Assembly: GCA_902778245.1 (NCBI GenBank)
Contig: CACYXH010000020.1
Span: 1-40,676 of the forward strand
Direction of reading: 5' to 3'
Origin: an uncultured Lachnospiraceae bacterium
Lineage (GTDB): Bacteria > Bacillota > Clostridia > Lachnospirales > Lachnospiraceae
Length of the DNA stretch: 40,676 bases
Below the pieces are notes generated by a model. That model did not search any database. It saw only the letters and a list, made by a program, of their open reading frames with translations, and was not told where the DNA came from. Position 1 is the first letter of the stretch. Each line of letters opens with the position of its first letter. The translations under genes and the position numbers were made by a program. Below, in pieces: positions 33,366-40,676 of the stretch.

Positions 33366-33733
33366 CTTCTACGCCGTTTTTCTTTATTCTACCACATCCC
33401 TTGTCTTTATTTGTACGTTGCCAACAGCTCGATAGTGAGACAAGTTTTTATGTCAAGTTCCAATGTAAATCCTTTTATAGTGGCTTCTTAAGCTTTTTTG
33501 ATTCTTATTTCATTTCATTCCTTTTAAGCAGTTTGAGGACGTTTTTGCTTGCTCGGAATATGTGGGAAATAAAGATTATCATGATAAGCTAAGTATCGTA
33601 TTATTATCAAAAAAAGTGCTACAGATTGTTTGATTTTTAAAATACACATGATATAATCAATTTACATGTAACTATTTCATAGGCGAAGAAAACAAGCACA
33701 TTTTCTTCGTATTATTCTAATGAGGGAGAACGT
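33366..33733. promoter_or_regulatory. A+T-rich gap with half palindrome and promoter for the HD/RlmN pair
   Basis: Contains GTGAGACAAGTTTTT (33435-33449), a half copy of the dispersed palindrome. TTGATT (33630-33635) and TATAAT (33652-33657), spacer 16, form a promoter. The 76-base leader ends with AGGGAG before ATG 33734. No gene is seen in the gap. Confidence 0.6.
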
Positions 33734-35002
33734 ATGGACTACATAGATCTTATGAAAAAGAGAAGTGCAGAATTGTACTACCCTGACTTTGAAAAAGGAA
33801 GTAGTAGACGTTGGTATCAGCACGATATTGATACTATTGTTTACTCGGAAATGTTTAGGAAGATGCAACGGAAAGCGCAATTGTTGTCTCTGCATGATCC
33901 TGTTTCTCGCTCAAGATTAATCCATACCTTTGAGGTAGTCCGTATTGCTAAAGAGATTAGTGAAAAACTGGGGCTTAATTCTGAATTGACTGAAGCCATT
34001 GCATTAGCTCACGATTTTGGTAATGTTGCCTATGGAAAAGAAGCCGACTTATTCTTGGGGGAAAAAACAAAAGGCCAATTTAGACACGAAGAAATTAGCG
34101 CCTTAATGCTGAAAACAAGCGCCTCCCGCATAATTCCAGATAAATATCGGGAAGTAGCAAAAGAAAAAATTGCAAGAGACAAAAGTATATCTCATTTTAT
34201 TAATATTGATAGATTCCCCTATCAATTGGAAGTCTATGAATTCGCTCGGAACATATATTATGTTTGTATGTCCCCCGAAGTAATAGATGGTATTGAAAAA
34301 CACGGGACAACAAACATCGCCTTTACATTAGAAGGCCAGGTGGTTAATTACGCAGATAATATTGCATATTTGATTCAGGACATTAGTGACTTTGAAGCGT
34401 CCGGCATTTTCGACGAGGGTACGATAAAACGCTACAGCAGATGCCTCAATCATCTGGTAAAGGACGACACGGACGACAATTATCCGCTGGCCGGAATTGT
34501 CGGCCCCACAACCAGCATACGCACTGCCACCCTAATAGAACGGTTTGTTTCTTATAATTTGCAACGGCTAAAATGCCGGACATTCTCAACTGTTCGTTCT
34601 ACAATCTTCGATGAGGATATCCCCATCTTGGCCAACGAGGATATTGTTGAGAAGGCCATAAATTGTTGCTGGAAGTTTAAAGAAGAGTTTTACGACAATG
34701 ATCTAATTAAAATTTCTAACATTGCTTCGCGGTCCAAAATGGAACAAGTTTGGGAGATTCTGGAAAATGGGAGCTATTTCAGAGAAAGAAATTCAGTATA
34801 TAATAGCTTTGAAAAAATGCTATCTTCTCCACTTTTCCATTCTTATAAGTTAATGAAAAGGATCTCACAAGATGATGAGTGGGAAAACTGGAAGAAAGCT
34901 TACTTTATTGCTCATCTGACATGCGATGAGATTGATCAGATCACCAGGTCTTTTTTGGAGCGGGATTTTATCTTTGATTTGTCCTTGCCGACAATTGGCT
35001 AA
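33734..35002 (+). CDS. Divergent HD-domain deoxynucleoside triphosphate triphosphohydrolase (dGTPase-like)
   Basis: A 422-residue HD protein. dGTPases hydrolyse dNTPs to nucleoside and triphosphate. Metal ligands are visible: His64 (SRLIHTFEVVRIA), His93-Asp94 (LAHDFG), and Asp208 (NYADNIAYLIQD); His118 (QFRHEE) is in the substrate/active-site position. The family motif after HD, normally GHPPFGHxGE, is here GNVAYGKEAD, so the His believed to act in catalysis is replaced by Lys. RKMQRKAQL near residue 43 matches the family R..RK.Q motif. It begins a two-gene unit with a radical SAM gene 14 bases on. dNTPases can starve phages of dNTPs; activity or specificity here may be changed. A regulatory HD protein is an alternative. 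Confidence 0.75.
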   Translation: MDYIDLMKKRSAELYYPDFEKGSSRRWYQHDIDTIVYSEMFRKMQRKAQLLSLHDPVSRSRLIHTFEVVRIAKEISEKLGLNSELTEAIALAHDFGNVAYGKEADLFLGEKTKGQFRHEEISALMLKTSASRIIPDKYREVAKEKIARDKSISHFINIDRFPYQLEVYEFARNIYYVCMSPEVIDGIEKHGTTNIAFTLEGQVVNYADNIAYLIQDISDFEASGIFDEGTIKRYSRCLNHLVKDDTDDNYPLAGIVGPTTSIRTATLIERFVSYNLQRLKCRTFSTVRSTIFDEDIPILANEDIVEKAINCCWKFKEEFYDNDLIKISNIASRSKMEQVWEILENGSYFRERNSVYNSFEKMLSSPLFHSYKLMKRISQDDEWENWKKAYFIAHLTCDEIDQITRSFLERDFIFDLSLPTIG

Positions 35003-35016
35003 GAACAGGAGACGTT

Positions 35017-35868
35017 ATGAAGGTTCTTAATGTAATTAAAAGCTCCGATAACACTAAGAAGTATTACTTTGGTTTATCGGATTCGGATCAGTTCCATGTT
35101 GAGGCGTGCTTACTTCACCTCAAACGATATGGCTATATTATTTGTGTATCTTCCCAAATTGGCTGTATGCAAAAGTGCGTTTTTTGTGCAGCGGGAAATA
35201 GCCGTTTTGTTCGAAATCTGAATTCCGAAGAAATACAGGATCAAGTACGTCTGATCATTGAAGATAATCCAATACTAGTATCAGAGGGGTTTCAAGTCAC
35301 ATACATGGGGTCAGGTGAACCATTAAGTAATTTCGAAAGTGTTTTTAAATCGATTGATGCCATGCGTACGTACTATCCTACTCTGCACAAAGTAAACATT
35401 TCTACAACATGTCCAACAACCAGTATCACCTGCTTTAAAACAATAGATTGGAGCAAGTATAAACATTTCTTGCATTTCCAGTATTCTTTGCATTTCACCC
35501 ATGATAACGAAAGATATAAGTTTCTTTATCCCCAATTACTTAAGATAACTGTTGCGATTGATTATTTGAATTCCATTTCGGAAATAGTATGTGATAAATA
35601 TAAGATCAACTATATTCTGTTTGATGAACTCAATGACAAAAAAGAAAATATTGCAGAACTAAAAGCCATCATGGACACAACACAGAATGCTGTTTTAAAA
35701 ATAAGTACTATGTCCGTTGTTCTAAGCAGTTCCTTAACACCAAGCAAAAATTTTGAGCAATTTGTTTCGGCTGCTCAGGAGAGCATTGAGGCAGTAGAAG
35801 TCTTTTCCAGCGACGGAACAGATGTTAACGCCGGGTGCGGCCAGTTCTATAACGATAGTATCTTATAG
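35017..35868 (+). CDS. Minimal RlmN/Cfr-like radical SAM methyl-transferring enzyme
   Basis: A 283-residue radical SAM protein. RlmN and Cfr methylate A2503 of 23S rRNA (RlmN also some tRNA). Conserved residues fit: Cys43 (YIICVSSQIGC), cluster Cys50, Cys54 and Cys57 (CMQKCVFC), YMGSGEPLSN for SAM, SLHFTHDNERYKFLYP, INYILFDELNDKKEN, and Cys274 in DVNAGCGQF, equivalent to the methyl-carrying Cys near the RlmN C-terminus. The N-terminal accessory domain of about 90 residues in RlmN is reduced to about 40, so substrate recognition should differ. ATG follows AGGAG and it forms an operon with the HD gene. It is probably not the housekeeping RlmN. The target could be another RNA or a nucleotide; unknown. 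Confidence 0.75.
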   Translation: MKVLNVIKSSDNTKKYYFGLSDSDQFHVEACLLHLKRYGYIICVSSQIGCMQKCVFCAAGNSRFVRNLNSEEIQDQVRLIIEDNPILVSEGFQVTYMGSGEPLSNFESVFKSIDAMRTYYPTLHKVNISTTCPTTSITCFKTIDWSKYKHFLHFQYSLHFTHDNERYKFLYPQLLKITVAIDYLNSISEIVCDKYKINYILFDELNDKKENIAELKAIMDTTQNAVLKISTMSVVLSSSLTPSKNFEQFVSAAQESIEAVEVFSSDGTDVNAGCGQFYNDSIL

Positions 35869-36224
35869 TGGATCCATGCCAGAATTACATTAAGGTGCGT
35901 CTATATACTTCATCAACTCTTTATCAATACAGCCTCGCGCTTCTACGATCTACAAACGTAATTCTGACATCATAACCAGATTTGACGACGATGCGGATCA
36001 AAAAGTAGGATAATAAATTTTTCTACCTTTTGCGGCGCAGTGGTAAAATCTTTCCATCGTTTTTGATTCATCATTATCATAGCTTCTCTTTTCCACATCG
36101 CATGTACCAAATCAGCTTGCTTCGATATGAGCGTTGCAAGCTGATTTGTTGTTTCAACTAACCTTTCATGGCAATTGGCATATATCTGTTGTAGTTGTTC
36201 TACGGGAAAATGCCTTTCCCCCAT
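35869..36224. other. Gap with a doubtful 84-codon frame
   Basis: On the minus strand 35970-36224 an open frame (LQQIYANCHERLVETTNQLA, KQADLVHAMWKREAMI) reads like a helical protein fragment with no ribosome site. It runs on from the IS relic to its right and may be decayed coding sequence. No other signal is seen. Confidence 0.3.
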
Positions 36225-36467
36225 ACAAGCGAATGCTTCGGCCTGTAAAATTTTCAGCTTTGCTCCAGCCGTTGTTTTCTATCATCTGCTTCTTTCGTGA
36301 GTCGCTCTATAGCACAAAGATTAGCTAAACCTCTCTTTCCTCATTGTTTCAACTACCATCTGCTTAAATTCACCTGTGTACTTCTTGTTTGATCTCCCTC
36401 TTGGCATAAAACAACACCCCATTCGTTAGTAGTATACAATACTGTCTATCAAATAGGGTGCTGTTCA
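36225..36467 (-). mobile_element. IS3-family (IS150-group-like) end and orfA relic
   Basis: The minus strand starts with TGAACAGCACCC (36467-36456), resembling IS150-group terminal repeats, followed by ATG 36407 and a 28-residue start of orfA (PRGRSNKKYTGEFKQMVVET), stopping at TAA 36321. Further left, only frame-shifted fragments remain. The element is a relic that has cut the 5' end of the nuclease-like gene to its right. Confidence 0.6.
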
Positions 36468-36468
36468 C

Positions 36469-36909
36469 AGCGACCCCCGTGGCCTGTTTCACTCTTTACG
36501 TGATTGCCGGGAGCATATGCGGCATCTCTTCCATGATCTGCTCAATATGGCTGGAGACGCTTGTCTGGGCTGGGAGATCGCCTTTGAGCTTCGTCTCAAG
36601 CGCTCTCGGCATGTCCGGATCTATGTGGATGTACTGATTATCACCGAAAACCGTGTCTTCGCACTGGAATTCAAAATGAAAGACAAGATCGATCCGGACG
36701 AGGTGCAGCAGGCGGCCAAGTACGTTCCGTATCTGGAGATCGTTTTCGGAGCATAGTATGAAATCATCCCTGTCTAGTGCTGACGGGAGCAGAGGAACTC
36801 TTTGTGTTCCACCCTGTTGGCAAGACAGACGCAGTGGTACCGGTCTGTTCCGGGGATATGCTGTTTAATGCGTTTGACGAATATCTGAGTTTTTTAAAGA
36901 AGAATTGAA
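36469..36909 (+). pseudogene. PD-(D/E)XK-like nuclease domain relic
   Basis: In one frame: GLFHSLRDCREHMRHLFHDL, then YVDVLIITENRVFALEFKMK and DEVQQAAKYVPYLEIVFGA. Asp in VDVLII, Glu and Lys in LEFK form a PD-(D/E)XK signature. The frame closes at TAG 36754-36756, and after a one-base shift near 36775 the sequence continues as LVLTGAEELFVFHPVGKTDA...AFDEYLSFLKKN to TGA 36909. The 5' end is lost at the IS edge. Such domains occur in restriction-like and helicase-nuclease proteins; which one cannot be said. Confidence 0.55.
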
Positions 36910-36930
36910 GAATGCGAGTGAGGTAAAACC

Positions 36931-37868
36931 TTGGAATACGCTGTAAATATAATACTCTTGTTCTTTGCCTATTCTCTTTTAGGCTGGTGCATTGAAGTTA
37001 TCCTTAAGTACATACAGTTCCATCGCTTTATTAACCGTGGTTTTCTTACCGGCCCGGTTTGCCCTATTTATGGAAGCGGGGCAGTTCTGATCACAATAGT
37101 TGTAGGCGGCCTCGGTAGGCTTGAATCGGGAATTGGCACAACTTTTGCGTTGTCTTTTTTGATTTGCGGCGCGTTGGAGTTCATGACCAGCTACAATATG
37201 GAGAAGCGTTTCCATGCGCGTTGGTGGGATTACAGTCAAAAACCAATGAATCTTCATGGGCGAGTCTGGATCGGCAACCTGGTGCTTTTCGGGCTTGGCG
37301 GAGTCGCGATTATTCATATCATCAACCGCTCATTTACCGGGTTCTGGATTCTCTTCCTTTTCCCGCAAAATTGATTGCTGCCTGCGTTCTGGCCGCGGTA
37401 TGTTTAGCGGATTTTATCCTTACCCATTTTGTGCTGAAACTGGTAAAAATCGGTGTTGAGAGCAGCGAAGCTGACAACACGGAGGAAATCAGCAAAGAGG
37501 TTTATCTCCTCCTTTCCGACAAATCCGTTTTCCATAAACGTTTTGCTGACGCCTATCCTGATGTCATTTATCGCACAGAGCGTATCAACGCGAGAATCGC
37601 CGAAGTAAAAGCTGAGACAGAACGCCTTCGCAGGGAAGCAGAGCAGCGAATGGAAGAGCGCCGAGAGCTGGTGGCCGACAGGTTGGAGCCCGCCACGCTC
37701 ATCAAAAGCGAGATCATCAGCCGTCAGGACGCTTTGATCGAAATGCTGTGTGACGAGCACACGGCAAGTGACGAAATGAAAGCCTTAAAGGCCGATATTG
37801 ACATGGAAAAAGGCCGACTCGAAGAACGCCCGCTCAGCAAATTTGTTGTTTCGCGGAAGGGTGAATAA
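36931..37868 (+). pseudogene. CmpB-like putative membrane permease (ABC_trans_CmpB/DUF1113 type), frame-shifted
   Basis: Starts at TTG 36931 after GAGGT. The first 147 residues have membrane helices and family motifs (LGWCIEVIL, NRGFLTGPVCPIYGSG, FLICGALEFMTSY, RWWDYSQKPMNLHGR). Near 37350 the frame closes (FLFPQN), while the rest continues in the adjacent frame: LIAACVLAAVCLADFILTHF, then a long charged coiled coil (AEVKAETERLRREAEQRM) ending at 37868. A single base change therefore splits the gene; the intact product would be about 310 residues. The biological role of the family is poorly known. Confidence 0.65.
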
Positions 37869-37915
37869 AGCTTAACAAAATATGCAATGATTCTTCAATG
37901 ATAGTTAATCGGGAG

Positions 37916-37957
37916 TTAGCACTATCGCCTTGACAGTGCTAAAAATGGCGCTATAAT
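37916..37957 (+). promoter_or_regulatory. CIRCE operator overlapping a sigma-A promoter
   Basis: TTAGCACTA-N9-CAGTGCTAA (37916-37942) is a near-perfect CIRCE, the HrcA repressor site. TTGACA (37930-37935) lies inside it and TATAAT (37952-37957) follows with spacer 16. This indicates HrcA-controlled heat-shock expression of the Hsp20 gene at 38053. Confidence 0.9.
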
Positions 37958-38052
37958 CATAAGCGAAAAAAGGAACAGAGATCGAATGGATGACCTCCAT
38001 CCCCTTGCTCAGGTAACATGAAATGCAATGCATATCAAAGGAGGTATGACTT

Positions 38053-38496
38053 ATGTTGCCGAGTATTATTGGAGAGAGTTTGTTTGATGACTGGTTTGAC
38101 TTTCCGTTCAGAGGCTTTGAATCCGATGTGGATCACAAGTTGTACGGCAAGCACGCAGCCTGTGTAATGAAGACAGATCTCAAGGAGTACGATGACGGCT
38201 ATGAGCTGTCCGTGGATCTGCCCGGTTTCAAGAAGGATCAGATAGAGCTACAGCTCCAGAACGGCTATCTGACGATCACGGCGTCTAAGAGCCTCGAAGA
38301 AGGCAAGGACAAGAAAGGCAAGATCGTACACCAAGAGCGCTATTCCGGCTCTATGAGCAGGTGCTTCTATGTTGGCGACCATGTCACCGAAGAAGACTTG
38401 AAGGCAAAATTCGAGGACGGCGTCCTGACGCTGGATTTCCCGAAAGAAGAGCCGAAGAAGCTGCCGGAACGCAGGACCATCCAGATCCAGGGATAA
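38053..38496 (+). CDS. Small heat-shock protein, Hsp20/alpha-crystallin family
   Basis: A 147-residue ATP-independent holdase that binds unfolding proteins. The alpha-crystallin domain (about residues 40-135) contains TDLKEYDDGYELSVDLPGFK, IELQLQNGYLTITA, ERYSGSMSRCFYV and the AxGVL-like signature FEDGVLTLDFPKEE. The C-terminal IQIQG resembles the I-x-I tail used for oligomer contacts. The start is preceded by AAAGGAGG. Expression should be repressed by HrcA through the CIRCE promoter upstream, and a strong terminator follows. The gene looks intact, unlike its decayed neighbours, and may be ICE cargo or chromosomal. Confidence 0.93.
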   Translation: MLPSIIGESLFDDWFDFPFRGFESDVDHKLYGKHAACVMKTDLKEYDDGYELSVDLPGFKKDQIELQLQNGYLTITASKSLEEGKDKKGKIVHQERYSGSMSRCFYVGDHVTEEDLKAKFEDGVLTLDFPKEEPKKLPERRTIQIQG

Positions 38497-38506
38497 CGAA
38501 TTGACC

Positions 38507-38536
38507 GGTGCCCCGCTCATAAACGGGGCACCTTTT
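38507..38536 (+). terminator. Intrinsic terminator of the Hsp20 gene
   Basis: GGTGCCCCG (38507-38515) pairs with CGGGGCACC (38524-38532), followed by TTTTCTT. Confidence 0.9.
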
Positions 38537-38579
38537 CTTCTTGATGGAAGGGTTTATCAAGAAGCAGAATCTGATCCTT

Positions 38580-39188
38580 TCAATCATTTCCTCTGCTCAG
38601 TATGGACACCAGTTCCAGCCACAGATCAAGCTCTGAAGTCGGCGACGACCACAGCCAAAGAGAAATGATATTGATTGCCTGCTCTTTCAATCGATAGTAG
38701 TGCCGGCGGGAGATGTTCAGCCGGAAAAGCACAACGGTCTGGAGCAGCTTTTCTTCGGAGATATAGGTCATGTAGATCAAGTCGTAGAGCAAGGGACCGT
38801 TGTCAGGTTTGCGTTTGAGAGCGGTCAGCGCATCGTTGATACGATCCAAGAGCTGACGCGTCTTAGCCAGACGCTCTAGATTCAGCTCCAACCGGCGATT
38901 GTCCATCCCGATCTCCGCATCTATACGGCTGAGTATGGCATCAAGATTTCTCAAAGGCAGGTTCAGCTCGGCGGCAATTGCCTCGATCTCACAATCGGTC
39001 TGCCAAAGAATATTGCGATAATTGGAGAGCAAAAGCAGCGTGTTATGATACGCTTGCTTTTGCTTTTTCTCTTGCGCCTCCCGGATCGTATCCTCGGACA
39101 GCGTTTTGTCAGCGGCTAAAATGCCCTGGTTGCGAAGAAAAGAAAGAACCGCCTCAGAAGAGACGGCACGTTTGGTCTGATTATCCAT
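38580..39188 (-). CDS. Helical protein of unknown function coupled to a replication-initiator-like gene
   Basis: A 202-residue product from ATG 39188, which overlaps the stop of the upstream gene (ATGGATAA), so it is translationally coupled; an ATG 21 bases earlier is less likely. The sequence is mainly helical, with long coiled-coil stretches (EIGMDNRRLELNLERLAKTR) and a C-terminal FRLNISRRHYYRLKEQAINI segment resembling a phage/ICE transcription-activator-like helix-turn-helix. It has no membrane segment. It probably works with the upstream protein in ICE replication or its control; this is inference from coupling. Confidence 0.55.
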   Translation of the reverse strand: MDNQTKRAVSSEAVLSFLRNQGILAADKTLSEDTIREAQEKKQKQAYHNTLLLLSNYRNILWQTDCEIEAIAAELNLPLRNLDAILSRIDAEIGMDNRRLELNLERLAKTRQLLDRINDALTALKRKPDNGPLLYDLIYMTYISEEKLLQTVVLFRLNISRRHYYRLKEQAINIISLWLWSSPTSELDLWLELVSILSRGND

Positions 39189-40245
39189 TTGTGAAAAACT
39201 CCTTTGCAATATCGCTCAGATCCACAGCGGGGCAGGGGCCTCTGATCGGCGTAGCGTCAGATTCTGCGCAAGTCTTACAATCACAGCTTCCGCAGTCATA
39301 ACTTCCATTCTTCCAATTCCAACAGAGAGAAATATACGCGCGATATAAAGAAGAGGAAAGTGCAACGCGAGTATTCTGTCGAATGGAAGGGGAGAGCAGG
39401 TCGACAGATAACAGATACTGTCGGCTGTAATACACGACCATCCTGCTCATGTGTTCGCGCAGCGAGCCGTGTCTTTTTCGATCCTCAGCATAAGCACGGG
39501 TTGCACCAAGGATGTGCTCGATAACTTCTTCTGTTGGAATCGCGACCTCCTGTTTACAGGGATAGAGCTTATTGAAAATGAGACAGCCATAGGAGCTAGG
39601 GAGTCGATGCAGAGTGAAAACATCCTCATGCTTTTGCAGGAATCTCCATACCTTTGTCTTCTCCCAGCCCCAGCGCTGGCCCAGGGTTTCCAGGGTAAGA
39701 AAAACTCCGTATTTACCATACTGGCAAACCGGAGCATAAAAAGAAAACGCATTTCTGGGATCCATGGATACCGTGTGGCACCAGAGGTCCAGCCATGCGT
39801 CCGAATCCTCAAAAATATAGTTGCGATCGACAAGCCGGTCGGTGAGCGAGCGGGGAACACAAAGAAAACCATACCCCTCTGTCGTATAAACATTTCCGGG
39901 GATGCGCTCATCGCCGGAGCACTCAACGATCCAGTCGCAAAGCTGATATACGAGGTGCTTTGTCTCCGCGTTTATCTGATATTGTAAGAAGCCATAATCC
40001 GAAAGGCGGGCGAGAGTATCTAGGGCGGTTTCTCGCCTCTTGATTCCGAGGATGCTTTTGAGCCCGACGATGCCACCGGACCACATACCGGGGATCACGG
40101 GATTTCGATGTCCGCAATAGGAGGCAATGCCTTTTCGGAAAGCGGCCCGCGCCGCCAGTCTTGCCCAAAGACCAAGCAATCCTTTTCCTAACGGAAGACA
40201 CGCCCGCGGGAGCTTTACCCAGCGGTATTTGAACAGGCATGACAT
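39181..40245 (-). CDS. Replication-initiator-like protein of an ICE or plasmid
   Basis: A 354-residue protein. The basic N-terminus is followed by a central winged-helix-like part with LETLGQRWGWEKTKVWRFLQ, the pattern of replisome organisers and Rep proteins of Clostridial mobile elements. A Cys cluster near the C-terminus (CGSCDCKTC) may bind a metal. The start codon is ATG 40245; no very strong ribosome site is seen. It lies upstream of a coupled helical gene. The DNA-binding call rests on the helix-turn-helix only; the role in element replication is inferred from similar gene pairs near integrases. Confidence 0.55.
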   Translation of the reverse strand: MSCLFKYRWVKLPRACLPLGKGLLGLWARLAARAAFRKGIASYCGHRNPVIPGMWSGGIVGLKSILGIKRRETALDTLARLSDYGFLQYQINAETKHLVYQLCDWIVECSGDERIPGNVYTTEGYGFLCVPRSLTDRLVDRNYIFEDSDAWLDLWCHTVSMDPRNAFSFYAPVCQYGKYGVFLTLETLGQRWGWEKTKVWRFLQKHEDVFTLHRLPSSYGCLIFNKLYPCKQEVAIPTEEVIEHILGATRAYAEDRKRHGSLREHMSRMVVYYSRQYLLSVDLLSPSIRQNTRVALSSSLYRAYISLCWNWKNGSYDCGSCDCKTCAESDATPIRGPCPAVDLSDIAKEFFTNG

Positions 40246-40520
40246 GGGCAGAACCTCGTTTCTGTAATAAAAAGAATACCGGCAGCATCATCAGGTGATA
40301 CTGCCGGAAAGTCCGGTGGGAATGGTAGAGGAAAGAAGAGGTTTTGAGAGGTAAATGTCTGGATGACCGCAGTTTTGACCGGAAACAGAAAAAACTGCAT
40401 ATCACGCAGAAAACGTATCGATTCAAAAAGTTCTGATTTTTATAAATAAAAATATGTAATGGACTTGAAAGCACCGAGAAAAATTCTCTTTGGCAATTCG
40501 AAGCCTTCTTCCCCTGCCAG

Positions 40521-40558
40521 AAATCGTCTTGAAATGTTGCGTTTCAAGGCGATTTTTG
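40521..40558. terminator. Terminator-like hairpin near the right edge
   Basis: AAATCGTCTTGAAA pairs with TTTCAAGGCGATTT (one T/G wobble) around a 7-base loop, with a T run after it on the + strand. It separates the replication genes from whatever lies beyond the window. Confidence 0.6.
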
Positions 40559-40616
40559 CATTTATTGGCCTGCTTTACGCTTGAATAGTGACTGCTTTCA
40601 TAGGGGTCAAATGAGC

Positions 40617-40638
40617 TGACCGCAATTTGACCGCAATT
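40617..40638. repeat. Tandem 11-base repeat TGACCGCAATT
   Basis: Two perfect head-to-tail copies (40617-40627, 40628-40638). They may be recombinase or Rep binding sites at the element end. A minus-strand frame ending in EEYIRHINASGN-stop (40676-40626) could be the tail of a neighbouring gene, too short to name. Confidence 0.45.
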
Positions 40639-40676
40639 AGTTTCCGGACGCATTGATATGCCGGATATACTCCTCC

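Noticed and set aside
35017-35868. Housekeeping rlmN or the resistance gene cfr
   Set aside because: The N-terminal domain is missing and the gene is paired with an HD protein, so neither name is justified.
40423-40653. 76-residue minus-strand gene at the right edge
   Set aside because: It overlaps a terminator hairpin and tandem repeats; a short EEYIRHINASGN tail in another frame is equally possible and too short to judge.

Overview
The window looks like accessory DNA from a Gram-positive gut anaerobe of the Clostridia, most likely Oscillospiraceae/Ruminococcaceae. This rests on a class C sortase, a CD1108-type lysozyme-NlpC/P60 conjugation protein, DUF6061-, DUF6120- and DUF6147-like small proteins, lipoproteins with strong AGGAGG ribosome sites, a CIRCE-controlled Hsp20, and many IS remnants. 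All family assignments are by eye from motifs; no database was searched. Remains of an integrative conjugative element (ICE) frame the window: sortase and cell-wall hydrolase at the left (1-2454), a Cys-rich small protein and a broken thioester-domain surface protein at 31.7-32.9 kb, and a replication-initiator-like gene pair at the right end (38.6-40.2 kb). Several of these are pseudogenes.

Between them sit cargo modules. (1) Two paralogous divergent envelope cassettes lie at 2.6-8.6 kb and 14.1-18.5 kb. Each has a PadR regulator, a HAAS/DUF6120-like membrane protein and a small secreted DUF6147-like protein, transcribed away from a large lipoprotein (N-terminal propeller-like part plus solute-binding-like part) and a secreted peptidoglycan-binding-like protein. 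Both share a similar promoter in the divergent gap. (2) Between the two cassettes are a radical SAM enzyme with viperin-like features and a helical-repeat protein whose C-terminal domain has its own internal ribosome site (9.6-11.9 kb), followed by an IS3-family element. (3) A NACHT NTPase with a long pentapeptide-repeat C-terminus (19.5-22.6 kb) sits beside a degenerate tRNA 3' end that may be an attachment-site scar. (4) A secreted PPC-domain zinc metalloprotease is followed by an unknown secreted protein (24.3-28.8 kb). (5) A two-gene unit of a two-helix membrane protein and a P-loop NTPase lies at 28.9-31.5 kb. (6) A two-gene unit at 33.7-35.9 kb pairs a divergent HD-domain dNTP triphosphohydrolase with a minimal RlmN/Cfr-type radical SAM enzyme lacking the usual N-terminal domain.

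Modules 2, 3, 5 and 6 look visibly A+T-richer than the ICE genes (not computed) and have the look of a defence island. The HD/RlmN pair and the radical SAM/helical-repeat pair are the best candidates for undescribed systems. A dispersed palindrome (core TGTCTCACNGTGAGACA) occurs seven times plus one half site. Three copies lie in frame inside one coding sequence, where they encode NVSHRETH-like insertions; others follow terminator-like hairpins. The right end carries an Hsp20 gene under a CIRCE/sigma-A promoter next to decayed nuclease and CmpB-like genes.
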